Positions 1 to 6,193 of a stretch of DNA of 15,042 nucleotides are shown here, in pieces. Location of the stretch: positions 1 through 15,042 of the forward strand of contig JACCZR010000013.1 of NCBI GenBank assembly GCA_013695855.1, written 5' to 3'. This DNA is from Thermoleophilaceae bacterium. Its GTDB lineage: Bacteria > Actinomycetota > Thermoleophilia > Solirubrobacterales > Thermoleophilaceae. The first letter of the stretch is position 1; each line of letters begins with the position of its first letter. A program made the translations under genes and the position numbers. The notes under the pieces are model-generated. The model was given only the letters and a program-made list of their open reading frames with translations, made no database searches and was not told the origin of the DNA.

Positions 1-2
1 TC

Positions 3-1343
3 CGCGCACTGCACGGCCGCGGCGAGACGGTCGGCGGCTTCGACCTGTTCTCGTGGCGCGACAGCCGGGCGGTGGCGGAGGCCATAGAGGCCCGCGGGGG
101 CCACGTCCAGCTCGGCTCCGCACCCGACCCGGCCGCGCTGCTCGATCTCGCACCCAGGCCGGCCGCCGTGGTCAAGAGCCCGGGGGTGCCGCCCGGCACC
201 GAGCCCGTGGCCACAGCCCTCAGGCGAGGGCGGCCGGTGCTCGACGAGCTCGAGCTCGGCTGGCGCCTGGATCCCCGGCCCGTGGTGGCCGTGACCGGCA
301 CCAACGGCAAGAGCACGGTCTGCGCGCTCCTCATGGACCTGCTCGCAGCCGCGGGACGCCAGCCGGTGCTCGCCGGCAACACCAGCTTCGGGCCACCGCT
401 GAGCGCTGCCCGGGATATCGAGGGCGACACGCTGGTGCTCGAAGTCTCGAGCAACCAGCTCGAGGGCTGCTCGGCCTTTGCACCCGAGCTGGGGGTTCAC
501 ACCGGCCTCAGCCCCGACCACCTGCGCCGACACGGATCGATGCAGCGCTACGGCGAGGCCAAGCGGCGGATGTTCTTCGGGCGGGACACCGCGGTCGCGC
601 GCGCGGTGGTGCGCGACGACGAAGCGGGCCGGCGCCTGGCGCGCGACCTTCGCGAGGTGGGTTCGGAGGTGGTCACGTTCGGTCACGGCCCCGGCGCCGA
701 TGTCCGAGCCGGCGAGCTCGGCGTCAGCACCCCGCTGATCGGAGCGCACAATGCCCTGAACGTCGCCGCGGCCGTGGCCGTGGGCAAGCTGCTCGAGATC
801 GACCCCGGCACCGTCGCGGAAGCGCTCGCCGAATCGGGGCGTGTGCCCGGTCGGCTCGAGCGGATCGACCACCCGCGCGGCTTCGAGGCCTACGTGGACT
901 ACGCGCACAACCCCGACGGCGTCGGCGCCGTCCTGACCGCTCTCCGCACCCTCGCCCGCGGGCGCCTCGTGGTGGTGATGTCAGCGCCGGTGACCGGCGC
1001 TCAGGAGCAGCGCGACATGGGCCTCGAGGCGGCCCGGCGAGCCGACCTGCTGGTGCTTACCACCGAGCGCTTCCTCCCGAGCGCGCCGCTAGCGCCGCCG
1101 GCCGAGTTGCTCGAGGGCGCGGCAGAGGCGTCGGTCGAGGTGGTGGAGGGGCGCGGCAGGGCGATAGTCCGCGGAGTCGAGCTCTGTCGCCCGGGCGACG
1201 TGCTGGCGGTGCTCGGGCGGGGCTCGAACAACGGGCCGCTGTATGAGTCGGACCCCGACTCAGCAGCGCCCTTCGACGACCGCGAGCAGCTGCGAGCCGC
1301 GCTGGCTCGACGCGGAGGCCTGACCCCGGGCCCGGGCACCTAA
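3..1343 (+). CDS. Mur ligase family protein, MurD-like N-terminus and MurE/CphA-like C-terminus (5' end cut by window)
   Basis: ATP-dependent amide ligase of the Mur family, which joins an amino acid to a UDP-MurNAc-type or related carboxylate acceptor in the cytoplasm. The reading frame is already open at base 3; 446 residues are visible and about 20 are probably missing, since MurD proteins run about 440-460 residues. Visible features: VKSPGVPP near residue 55, the ATP P-loop GTNGKST at 99-105, a MurD-like SPDHLRRHG stretch followed by YGEAK, whose lysine (about 187) fits the carbamylated lysine, and GAHNALN near 248. The last third is unlike MurD: PGRLERI, VDYAHNPDG (298-306) and PFDDRE (423-428) are MurE/CphA-type motifs, while MurE's DNPR diaminopimelate motif is absent (TTERF lies there). 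The next gene is a hydrolase, not a division/cell-wall gene, so this may be a paralogue rather than the housekeeping murD. Family membership is firm; the substrate is uncertain. Confidence 0.85.
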   Translation, partial: RALHGRGETVGGFDLFSWRDSRAVAEAIEARGGHVQLGSAPDPAALLDLAPRPAAVVKSPGVPPGTEPVATALRRGRPVLDELELGWRLDPRPVVAVTGTNGKSTVCALLMDLLAAAGRQPVLAGNTSFGPPLSAARDIEGDTLVLEVSSNQLEGCSAFAPELGVHTGLSPDHLRRHGSMQRYGEAKRRMFFGRDTAVARAVVRDDEAGRRLARDLREVGSEVVTFGHGPGADVRAGELGVSTPLIGAHNALNVAAAVAVGKLLEIDPGTVAEALAESGRVPGRLERIDHPRGFEAYVDYAHNPDGVGAVLTALRTLARGRLVVVMSAPVTGAQEQRDMGLEAARRADLLVLTTERFLPSAPLAPPAELLEGAAEASVEVVEGRGRAIVRGVELCRPGDVLAVLGRGSNNGPLYESDPDSAAPFDDREQLRAALARRGGLTPGPGT

Positions 1344-1353
1344 GGTCCCGGGG

Positions 1354-1983
1354 CTGCCTGTCGCCCCGCTAACCCATCTCGAACGCCCCCCCTCGGGCGC
1401 GCCCGAGGGCGCCCTGGTGCTCATGCACGGCCGGGGAGCCGACGAGAACGACCTCGCGCCGATCTTCGACCGGCTCGATCCCGAGCAGCGCCTGCTTGGC
1501 CTCGCGCCGCGCGGGCCGCTGTCCCTGCCGCCCGGCGGAGCGCACTGGTACAGGGTGGCCCGGATCGGCTACCCCGACCCCGGCACCTTCCACGACTCCC
1601 TGCCCAAGCTGACGGACTGGCTCGACGGCGCCTTGGCCGAACACGGGCTGGACCACTCGCGCACCGTTATCGGGGGCTTCTCGCAGGGAGCGGTCATGTC
1701 CTATGCCGTCGGCCTGGGCCAGGGCCGCCCGGCGCCCGCGGCCATCGTGGCCATGAGCGGCTTCATGCCCACTGTCGAGGGCTTTGCGCTCGACCTGACC
1801 GGCCGCGAGGGGCTGCCGGTGGCGATCGCCCATGGGACCGACGACCCGGTGATCGGCGTCGAGTGGGGCCGCGACGCCCGCGACCGGCTCACGCAAGCCG
1901 GTGCCGACGTGCTCTTCCGCGAGTACCCGATGGCGCACAGCGTGGACCCGAGCTTCATAGAGGAGGCCCGGCAGCACGTTTGA
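1354..1983 (+). CDS. Phospholipase/carboxylesterase family serine hydrolase, probable non-AUG start
   Basis: Small cytoplasmic alpha/beta hydrolase of the phospholipase/carboxylesterase (EstB/YpfH-like) family, which cleaves carboxylic ester substrates. Counting from the proposed start (209 residues, normal for the family), the motifs are the oxyanion strand LVLMHGRGADEND (about 21-33), the nucleophile elbow GGFSQG with Ser110, acid Asp164 in HGTDDPV and catalytic His195 in MAHSVDP. The start is unusual. The frame is open only from the TGA at 1321-1323, and it has no ATG, GTG or TTG before ATG 1417, which would delete the first core strand. CTG 1354 gives the expected length and has AAGG at 1342-1345, eight bases upstream, just after the Mur ligase stop. 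Translation coupled to the Mur ligase is likely. Function class is firm; the start is inference. Confidence 0.85.
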   Translation: MPVAPLTHLERPPSGAPEGALVLMHGRGADENDLAPIFDRLDPEQRLLGLAPRGPLSLPPGGAHWYRVARIGYPDPGTFHDSLPKLTDWLDGALAEHGLDHSRTVIGGFSQGAVMSYAVGLGQGRPAPAAIVAMSGFMPTVEGFALDLTGREGLPVAIAHGTDDPVIGVEWGRDARDRLTQAGADVLFREYPMAHSVDPSFIEEARQHV

Positions 1984-2274
1984 CATCCCTACTCGATGGT
2001 CCTCGGCGGGATGATGGTCTCGATCATCGCCGCGACGGTGGCGCTGACCGTGCTGCCCGCCGTGCTGGCCCTGCTCGGTCCACGCGTGAACGCGCTTGCG
2101 CCGAAACGATTGCAGCGGGCTCGCGAGGACGAGACTCGGGGCGCCAGGAGCGGCTTCTGGTACCGACTCTCGCGCGCGGTGATGCGCCGGCCGGCCCGTA
2201 CGGCGATCGCCAGCGCGGCGGTGCTCATCGCCCTGGGCGTTCCGTTCCTCGGTGGACTAGTTTCGGCGACATGA
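1984..2274 (+). pseudogene. Internal fragment of an MMPL/RND-family membrane transporter
   Basis: A 91-residue open stretch immediately after the hydrolase stop and in the same frame. It reads as an internal slice of an MMPL-type (MmpL/YdfJ-like) transporter: a membrane segment SIIAATVALTVLPAVLALLG, the loop RVNALAP, a charged linker, FWYRLSRAVMRRP, then a second membrane segment ending GVPFL near 2250. In intact proteins of this family (about 700 residues or more) these pieces lie at the end of the first membrane domain and the start of the next repeat. Nothing before or after remains: the first residues (HPYS) directly follow the hydrolase TGA, and similarity stops at GGLVSAT. The TGA at 2272-2274 overlaps the ferredoxin ATG. 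ATG 1996 could start a 92-residue membrane peptide, but no ribosome site is evident. I read it as a relic left by two deletions. Confidence 0.7.
2258..2263 (+). promoter_or_regulatory. Candidate -10 box TAGTTT for a leaderless ferredoxin transcript
   Basis: TAGTTT fits the actinobacterial TANNNT -10 consensus and ends seven bases before the ferredoxin ATG, which would put the transcript start at or next to the start codon. No Shine-Dalgarno sequence lies at normal spacing, as expected for a leaderless mRNA. No convincing -35 box is visible. Confidence 0.35.
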
Positions 2275-2540
2275 CCTACGTCATCGCCGGCAGCTGCATC
2301 AAAGACGACGTGTGCATCGAGGTGTGTCCAGTCGATTGCATCCATCCCAAGCCGGGAGACCCCGACTTCGAGACCGCCGAGCAGCTGTACATCGATCCGG
2401 AGATCTGCATCGACTGCGACGCCTGCGTGGAGGTCTGCCCCGTCGACGCGATCTTCGCCGACCACGAGACCCCCTCCAAGTACGACTACGCCCTCGACCT
2501 CAACGCCCAGTTCTTCGCCGAGCGGGCGGCCTCACCGTGA
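2271..2540 (+). CDS. fdxA: 7Fe ferredoxin, FdxA type ([3Fe-4S][4Fe-4S])
   Basis: Small soluble electron carrier of 89 residues. Cysteines are at 9, 15, 19, 23, 46, 49, 52 and 56. By analogy with 7Fe ferredoxins, Cys9, Cys15 and Cys56 would hold the [3Fe-4S] cluster and Cys19, Cys46, Cys49 and Cys52 the [4Fe-4S] cluster, with Cys23 free. The CPVDC and CIDCDACVEVCPVDAI stretches and the tail YDYALDLNAQFF are typical. The first spacing is C-x5-C where the usual FdxA pattern, as I recall it, is C-x7-C, so the first cluster loop is two residues shorter. The gene's last four bases overlap the start of the FprA-type reductase (GTGA), and the two are presumably one operon and redox partners. The start is the ATG that follows the candidate leaderless promoter. 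Confidence 0.93.
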   Translation: MTYVIAGSCIKDDVCIEVCPVDCIHPKPGDPDFETAEQLYIDPEICIDCDACVEVCPVDAIFADHETPSKYDYALDLNAQFFAERAASP

Positions 2541-3931
2541 GCGCCTCCGGGCCACGCCCGCGTGTAGCGATCGTCGGCGCCGGGCCCGCGGGGGCTTTCG
2601 CTGCGGCGCATCTGCTGGCCGGCACCGGCGGCCCGGAGGTGGATCTCTTCGAGCGGCTGCCCACCCCCTGGGGTCTGCTCCGGGGCGGTGTCGCCCCCGA
2701 TCACCACGAGATCAAGCGGCTGGATCGCTCGTTCGATCGCGACGTGCTGGACCGGCCTCACTGCCGGTTCTTCGGCAACGTCGAGGTCGGCACCGACATC
2801 TCCCACTCCGACCTGGTCCGCCACTACACGGCCGTCGTGTACGCCATCGGCGCGCAGACCGACAAGTCGCTGGGGATACCGGGCGAGGACCTGCCGGGGA
2901 GCCTTCCCGCCACCGATTTCGTCGGCTGGTACAACGGTCATCCCGACCGCCGCGAGCTGGCGCCCGACCTCTCGGGCGAACGCGCAGTCGTGATCGGCAA
3001 CGGCAACGTGGCCGCCGACGTCGCGCGGATGCTCACCCTCGACGCCGGAGAGCTCGAGCGAACCGACGTGGCCGACCACGCCCTGGAGGCGCTGAGGCAG
3101 AGCAGCATCGCGGAGGTCGTGGTGCTCGGCCGACGGGGCCCTGCCCAGGCCGCCTTCACCAGCGCCGAGCTGCGCGAGCTGGGCCACCTCGACGGCGTCG
3201 ACCTGCGAATCGACCCCGCGGAGGTCGAGCTCGACCCGGTGTCCGAGGAATGGCTGGCGAGTGAGGGCACGTTCACCGCGCGCAGGAACCTCGAGCTCCT
3301 GCGCGAGTTCGCCGACCGGGCGCCCGGGCCTGACGCGACCCGCCGGATCGAGCTGCGCTTTCTTCGCTCTCCGGTAGAGGTCCTCGGCAGCGCCCGGGTC
3401 GAGGGCGTCAAGGTACGCCCCAACCGGATCGAGCGCGACGACGACGGCTCGCTGAGGGCGCGGCCCCTCGACGAGGAGCCGGAGATGATCGAGTGCGGGC
3501 TGCTCCTGCGCTCGGTCGGATACCAGGCGGTCCCGTTGCCCGATGTCCCGTTCGACGAGCGCCGCTACGTGCTTCCCAACCAACTGGGCCGGGTGTTCGA
3601 TCCAAGCTCGGGCGAGACGGTGCCCGGCGTCTACGCGGTGGGCTGGATCAAGCGCGGGCCGACGGGCATCCTGGGCACCAACAAGCGCGATGCCCAGGAG
3701 ACGGTCGCCTGCCTGGAGAAGGACCTCGAGGCGGGCGTGCTGGCGCGGCCGGCGAATCCGCGCAGGGAGCAGATCGACGGCCTGCTGGCCGAGACGGTGC
3801 CGCAGATGGTGACCGCTGAGGGATGGCGCTCGATCGACGAGCTCGAGCGCGAGCGCGGGCTGCGAGAAGAGCGCCCGCGGGTCAAGCTGGCGTCACTCGA
3901 AGAGCTGCTGAGCGCAGGTGACACGCGCTAA
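2537..3931 (+). CDS. fprA: Ferredoxin/adrenodoxin-type NADP+ reductase, FprA family
   Basis: FAD flavoenzyme that moves electrons between NADPH and ferredoxin, here presumably the ferredoxin encoded just upstream. It has 464 residues, matching mycobacterial FprA (about 456) and mitochondrial adrenodoxin reductase. Visible motifs: FAD-binding GAGPAG at 14-19; LRGGVAPDHHEIK, typical of the family; NADP-binding GNGNVAADVAR beginning at 154; GRRGPAQAAFTSAELREL; and the C-terminal flavin motif GWIKRGPTGILGTNKRDA beginning at 369. The start is GTG 2537, inside a GTGA overlap with the ferredoxin stop, and leaves only eight residues before the first beta strand. An ATG/GTG further upstream would lie within the ferredoxin frame region and is not needed. 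Product is firm. Confidence 0.95.
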   Translation: MSASGPRPRVAIVGAGPAGAFAAAHLLAGTGGPEVDLFERLPTPWGLLRGGVAPDHHEIKRLDRSFDRDVLDRPHCRFFGNVEVGTDISHSDLVRHYTAVVYAIGAQTDKSLGIPGEDLPGSLPATDFVGWYNGHPDRRELAPDLSGERAVVIGNGNVAADVARMLTLDAGELERTDVADHALEALRQSSIAEVVVLGRRGPAQAAFTSAELRELGHLDGVDLRIDPAEVELDPVSEEWLASEGTFTARRNLELLREFADRAPGPDATRRIELRFLRSPVEVLGSARVEGVKVRPNRIERDDDGSLRARPLDEEPEMIECGLLLRSVGYQAVPLPDVPFDERRYVLPNQLGRVFDPSSGETVPGVYAVGWIKRGPTGILGTNKRDAQETVACLEKDLEAGVLARPANPRREQIDGLLAETVPQMVTAEGWRSIDELERERGLREERPRVKLASLEELLSAGDTR

Positions 3932-3968
3932 CCCGGGCGATCCTGCCGATGCAGTGTGCGGCTGGATG

Positions 3969-4175
3969 TCAAAGACGTAGGGAGCCGGCCAGCTCGCCCG
4001 TCTCCACGGTGATGTTCGCCGGCACGGTCAACGGCGCGGTGCTCGGGCCCCCAAGCAAGAACCCCTGAACCCCCTGAACCCCCGTGCGTCGGGTGCCGGG
4101 GCGGCGGGGCGGGTGGCCCAGCTCCCAGACCGGCTGGAAAGCCACCTCCGGTCCCTCACCGGCCAGGATCTCGTC
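3969..4175 (-). pseudogene. Possible remnant of an EAL-domain (c-di-GMP phosphodiesterase) gene with its middle deleted
   Basis: The minus-strand frame here reads DEILAGEGPEVAFQPVWEL, which resembles the first strand of EAL domains (typically ...FQPIVDL). After a basic junction stretch it reads VQGFLLGGPS, which resembles the last conserved EAL element (typically ...AQGYLLGRP), followed by a plausible C-terminal tail ending at TGA 3971-3969. The roughly 200 residues that should separate the two ends, including the EAL signature itself, are missing. The frame has no convincing start codon. The join lies near the tandem CCCTGAACC repeat at 4062-4083, a possible deletion hot spot. The assignment rests on two short matches, so it is tentative; a short unrelated hypothetical gene cannot be excluded. 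Confidence 0.4.
4048..4083 (-). repeat. Tandem GTTCAGGGG repeat forming four G-runs (possible G-quadruplex)
   Basis: The plus strand has C-runs at 4048-4052, 4062-4065, 4070-4074 and 4079-4083. On the minus strand these are four runs of 4-5 G separated by TTCA, TTCA and a nine-base loop. The two TTCA loops come from a tandem nine-base unit. The element lies between the convergent fprA and cox genes and inside the putative EAL remnant. Confidence 0.6.
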
Positions 4176-4276
4176 CGGCCAAGAAGCAGATCTACTTGAT
4201 CGACAACGACACCCTCCCTACGCCAGCGTGCGAAGGCCGCGCGGGAGTCGAGGACAGCGCCAATTGTGGTCAGGAA
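4176..4276. other. Unassigned stretch between the EAL-like and coxG remnants
   Basis: About 100 bases in which I see no gene, RNA or promoter. Minus-strand frames give short peptides with no recognisable similarity, interrupted by stops. It probably holds decayed coxG or EAL sequence, or the junction between them. Confidence 0.3.
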
Positions 4277-4441
4277 CTACGACTGACGACGGCCGAACAG
4301 GCGGCCGCGATAGGTGCGATCGTCGCCCTGCTCGGTGATTTCCGCGCCGGGCAGGCACGGGGCTACCCGCTCCACGTCGATGAGCGCGGCCCAGACCCGA
4401 TCGAGCTGCGCGGAGACCTCAAAGCTCTGCTCGAGCTTCAC
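4277..4441 (-). pseudogene. coxG: coxG 5' remnant (CO dehydrogenase subunit G, SRPBCC family), truncated
   Basis: CoxG is a SRPBCC-fold accessory protein of aerobic CO dehydrogenase/xanthine-dehydrogenase-type operons and is normally about 150-230 residues. A GTG at 4441-4439 overlaps the stop of the MobA-like gene (GTGA) and opens a frame whose first 48 residues match the CoxG N-terminus: KLEQSF, VWAALIDVERVAPCLPGAEI, then a GDDRTYRGRL turn. Similarity ends there, and after FGRRQS a TAG stop (4279-4277) closes the frame at 54 residues. The KVKLGP-type strand and the rest of the fold are missing. Its position directly after the xdhC/mobA genes matches the known coxD-E-F-G order. The plus strand shows an open antisense frame over this gene, which is a shadow. 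Identity is fairly firm; whether the short peptide is made is unknown. Confidence 0.75.
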
Positions 4442-5007
4442 AGCACCTTGCGCACCTTGCCGAGCTCGTCGGGGGTGTCGACGTCCTCGCCGCCGCCCAG
4501 GTCGTCGCAGGGCACGCCGCGGGTGCCGATCCGGCGCAGGAGGCTGCGCGCGCCGCGGTCGCCGGTCACGTCACGCAGCGGTCCCAGCAGCTCGGCCTCG
4601 AGCACCACGGGGTGCCCGGGCTCGCCGCCGTAGGTCGCGCGGGTGGCCGGCGAGCCACCACGGGCGCCCAGCACACGACGAATGGCCTCCGCGGACACCC
4701 GCGGCTGGTCGCCCAGGCAGACCACGACCGCCTCGGCGTCCTCCAGCGCGGCCAGGCCGCTGGCCAGCGAGGCCGACATGCCCTCCTCCCAGCGCTCGCA
4801 GATCACCGGTCGCGCGCCGTGCAGGTCCACGGTGTCCAGCACGTCGTCGGCGCCGGCGCCAAGCACCACCACGGTGTCGTCCACCGCGGCCTCGGCCACC
4901 GCGGCCAGGGCGTGCTCGAGCAGCGGGCGCCCGTCGAGCTCGGCGAGCTGCTTCTGCCCTCCGAAGCGCGTGCCCTCGCCGGCCGCGAGGACCACCGCGC
5001 CGATCAC
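4438..5007 (-). CDS. MobA/MocA-like molybdenum-cofactor nucleotidyltransferase (NTP transferase)
   Basis: Predicted enzyme that adds a nucleotide (CMP in MocA, GMP in MobA) to molybdopterin during maturation of molybdenum hydroxylases. It has 189 residues. The nucleotide-binding loop is LAAGEGTRFGGQKQ at 7-20, GDQP is at 99-102, and GHPVV follows near 131. The context next to XdhC genes and a coxG remnant favours the MocA (cytidylyl) activity used by xanthine/CO dehydrogenases. The start is GTG 5007-5005, which overlaps the stop of the upstream XdhC gene by four bases. Its own stop overlaps the coxG remnant start in the same way. The frame appears intact despite the ruined genes around it. 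Nucleotide specificity cannot be read from the sequence with certainty. Confidence 0.85.
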   Translation of the reverse strand: MIGAVVLAAGEGTRFGGQKQLAELDGRPLLEHALAAVAEAAVDDTVVVLGAGADDVLDTVDLHGARPVICERWEEGMSASLASGLAALEDAEAVVVCLGDQPRVSAEAIRRVLGARGGSPATRATYGGEPGHPVVLEAELLGPLRDVTGDRGARSLLRRIGTRGVPCDDLGGGEDVDTPDELGKVRKVL

Positions 5008-5771
5008 GCGCCCACCTCGTGGATGCGCCCGCCGCGCTTGTGCGAGAGGCGCCCCCCGTCGCGGCCGTTTCGCACCGCCACAACCTCGGCCATGATCGAC
5101 AGAGCGGTCTCCTCGGGGCTCACGGCGCCCAGGTCGAGGCCGGTCGGCGCCGCGAGGCGGTCCAGCAGCTCCACGTCGAAGCCGGCCTCCAACAGTCGCG
5201 CGCGCCGGTGTTCCTGCGCCCGGCGGCTGCCCATCGCGCCTACGTAGGCCGCCTCGGAACCGAGAGCGATGGTCAGGGCGGCGTCGTCGAGCTTGGGGTC
5301 GTGCGTCAGCACCGCGATGTAGGTCGCCGGATCGATGCCACCCAAGCTCCGGAAGGCGTCCTCGGGCCACGCGGCGATCACCTGGTCGGCATCCGGAAAG
5401 CGCTCGGGGGTGGCGAACTGCGAACGCGGATCGCAGACAAAGGATCGCCAGCCCGCGGCGCGCGCCAGGCGGGCCAGCGACGCCGAGTAGTCGACCGCCC
5501 CGAAGACGATCAGGCGCGGAGCGGGGGCGGTCACGTCAACGAACAGGGACAGGTCGTCGTGCTCGACCAACTCGGAGCGGTCGGCCCACATGAGCTCCTC
5601 GGCCGCGGCCAGCGCAGCGGCGTCGGCCGCGTCGGAGCCCAGCGTGCCCTCGCGACTGCCGTCGGCCCCCACCAGCAACTTGGCACCCAGCGGCTCGCCG
5701 GCCACCACGGTCACGAGCGCCCCTCGACCGTCATCGGCGGCCGGTCGGGTGAAGGCGGCTTGAGCGCTCAT
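5004..5771 (-). CDS. XdhC-family protein, C-terminal Rossmann domain (CoxF-like half)
   Basis: Maturation factor of the XdhC/CoxF family, which binds the molybdenum cofactor and helps insert its sulfurated form into xanthine- or CO-dehydrogenase-type enzymes. It has 255 residues. The start of the Rossmann-like domain is LIVFGAVDYSASLARLARAAGW near residue 88, followed by VLTHDPKLDDAAL, YVGAMGSRR and a C-terminal GLDLGAVSPEETALSIMAEVVA helix, all typical of the XdhC C-terminal domain. The N-terminal XdhC_CoxI domain is encoded by the separate gene just upstream, and both split and fused arrangements are known. ATG 5771-5769 overlaps the upstream stop (ATGA), and the stop overlaps the MobA-like GTG, so translation is probably coupled through all three. 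The frame is also open upstream to the coxS remnant, probably because stop codons are rare at this GC content. Confidence 0.9.
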   Translation of the reverse strand: MSAQAAFTRPAADDGRGALVTVVAGEPLGAKLLVGADGSREGTLGSDAADAAALAAAEELMWADRSELVEHDDLSLFVDVTAPAPRLIVFGAVDYSASLARLARAAGWRSFVCDPRSQFATPERFPDADQVIAAWPEDAFRSLGGIDPATYIAVLTHDPKLDDAALTIALGSEAAYVGAMGSRRAQEHRRARLLEAGFDVELLDRLAAPTGLDLGAVSPEETALSIMAEVVAVRNGRDGGRLSHKRGGRIHEVGA

Positions 5772-6082
5772 GGTCGATACGGCTCCACGAAGACGTCTAT
5801 CTCCCCGCCGCAGGGAAGGCCGACCTCCCAGGCCTCCGAGTCGGCGATGCCGAAATGCAGCAGCCGCGGGCGGTCCTCGACCAGCACCTCGCGCGCGGCC
5901 TCCACCACGGCGCCCTCCACGCAGCCGCCGGACACCGCGCCCGAGACCTCTCCGCGCTCGGTCACGGCCATCTTCGCTCCGGGCGGGCGGGGAGCGGAGC
6001 GCTTGACGCCGATCACAGTCGCGACCGCCACGCGTTCCCCACGCTCGGTCCAGCGCATCACATCTTCCAGCACGTCCTTCAC
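5768..6082 (-). CDS. XdhC/CoxI family protein, N-terminal domain
   Basis: A 104-residue stand-alone XdhC_CoxI domain, the partner of the Rossmann-domain protein encoded directly downstream. Signature elements are ATVIGVKRSAPRPPGAKM, GEVSGAVSGGCVEGAVV (the conserved glycine/cysteine loop, probably cofactor-binding) and GIADSEAWEVGLPCGGEIDVFVE at the end. The start GTG 6082-6080 is chosen because GGAGGG (6094-6089 on the minus strand) lies six bases upstream, one of the best ribosome sites in the window. The same frame is also open upstream through the coxE remnant to 6193, so a longer fused peptide is formally possible. It would have acted with CO dehydrogenase, whose structural genes are missing here; it may now serve another molybdenum hydroxylase elsewhere in the genome. 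Confidence 0.88.
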   Translation of the reverse strand: MKDVLEDVMRWTERGERVAVATVIGVKRSAPRPPGAKMAVTERGEVSGAVSGGCVEGAVVEAAREVLVEDRPRLLHFGIADSEAWEVGLPCGGEIDVFVEPYRP

Positions 6083-6193
6083 CTTGCTCCCTCCGCAGGG
6101 GTTCCCAGGGGCGGCCTCGGGGAGGCCTCGCTCCATCAGATCGGCCAGTCGCCCCAGTGAGGCCAGGGTATTGCCCGCCAGGAAAAGGTCCAC
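6083..6193 (-). pseudogene. coxE: Probable 3' remnant of coxE (VWA-domain protein)
   Basis: The minus-strand frame reads VDLFLAGNTLASLGRLADLMERG and then a short Pro/Gly tail that runs without a stop into the XdhC_CoxI gene. From memory this resembles the C-terminal helix region of CoxE-type VWA proteins (a vDxFl..hnLaSLe.LAdLl pattern), and coxE is the gene expected just before the XdhC (coxF) gene. Only about 23-37 of roughly 370-400 residues remain; the VWA domain is gone. The 5' edge at about 6193 abuts the coxS remnant exactly. Identity depends on one short match plus gene order. Confidence 0.5.

Noticed and set aside
53..1246. 397-codon plus-strand frame from ATG/GTG 53
   Set aside because: Low-complexity Arg/Gly-rich translation overlapping the Mur ligase in another frame.
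2312..2536. Upstream extension of the fprA frame into the ferredoxin gene
   Set aside because: The translation before GTG 2537 is Arg-rich and overlaps the ferredoxin in another frame; GTG 2537 gives the normal FprA N-terminus.
4196..4633. Plus-strand 145-codon frame starting with TTG, with good-looking codon use in its first half
   Set aside because: It is antisense to the coxG remnant (4277-4441) and then to the end of the MobA-like gene; the minus-strand translation has clear family similarity and the plus-strand one has none.
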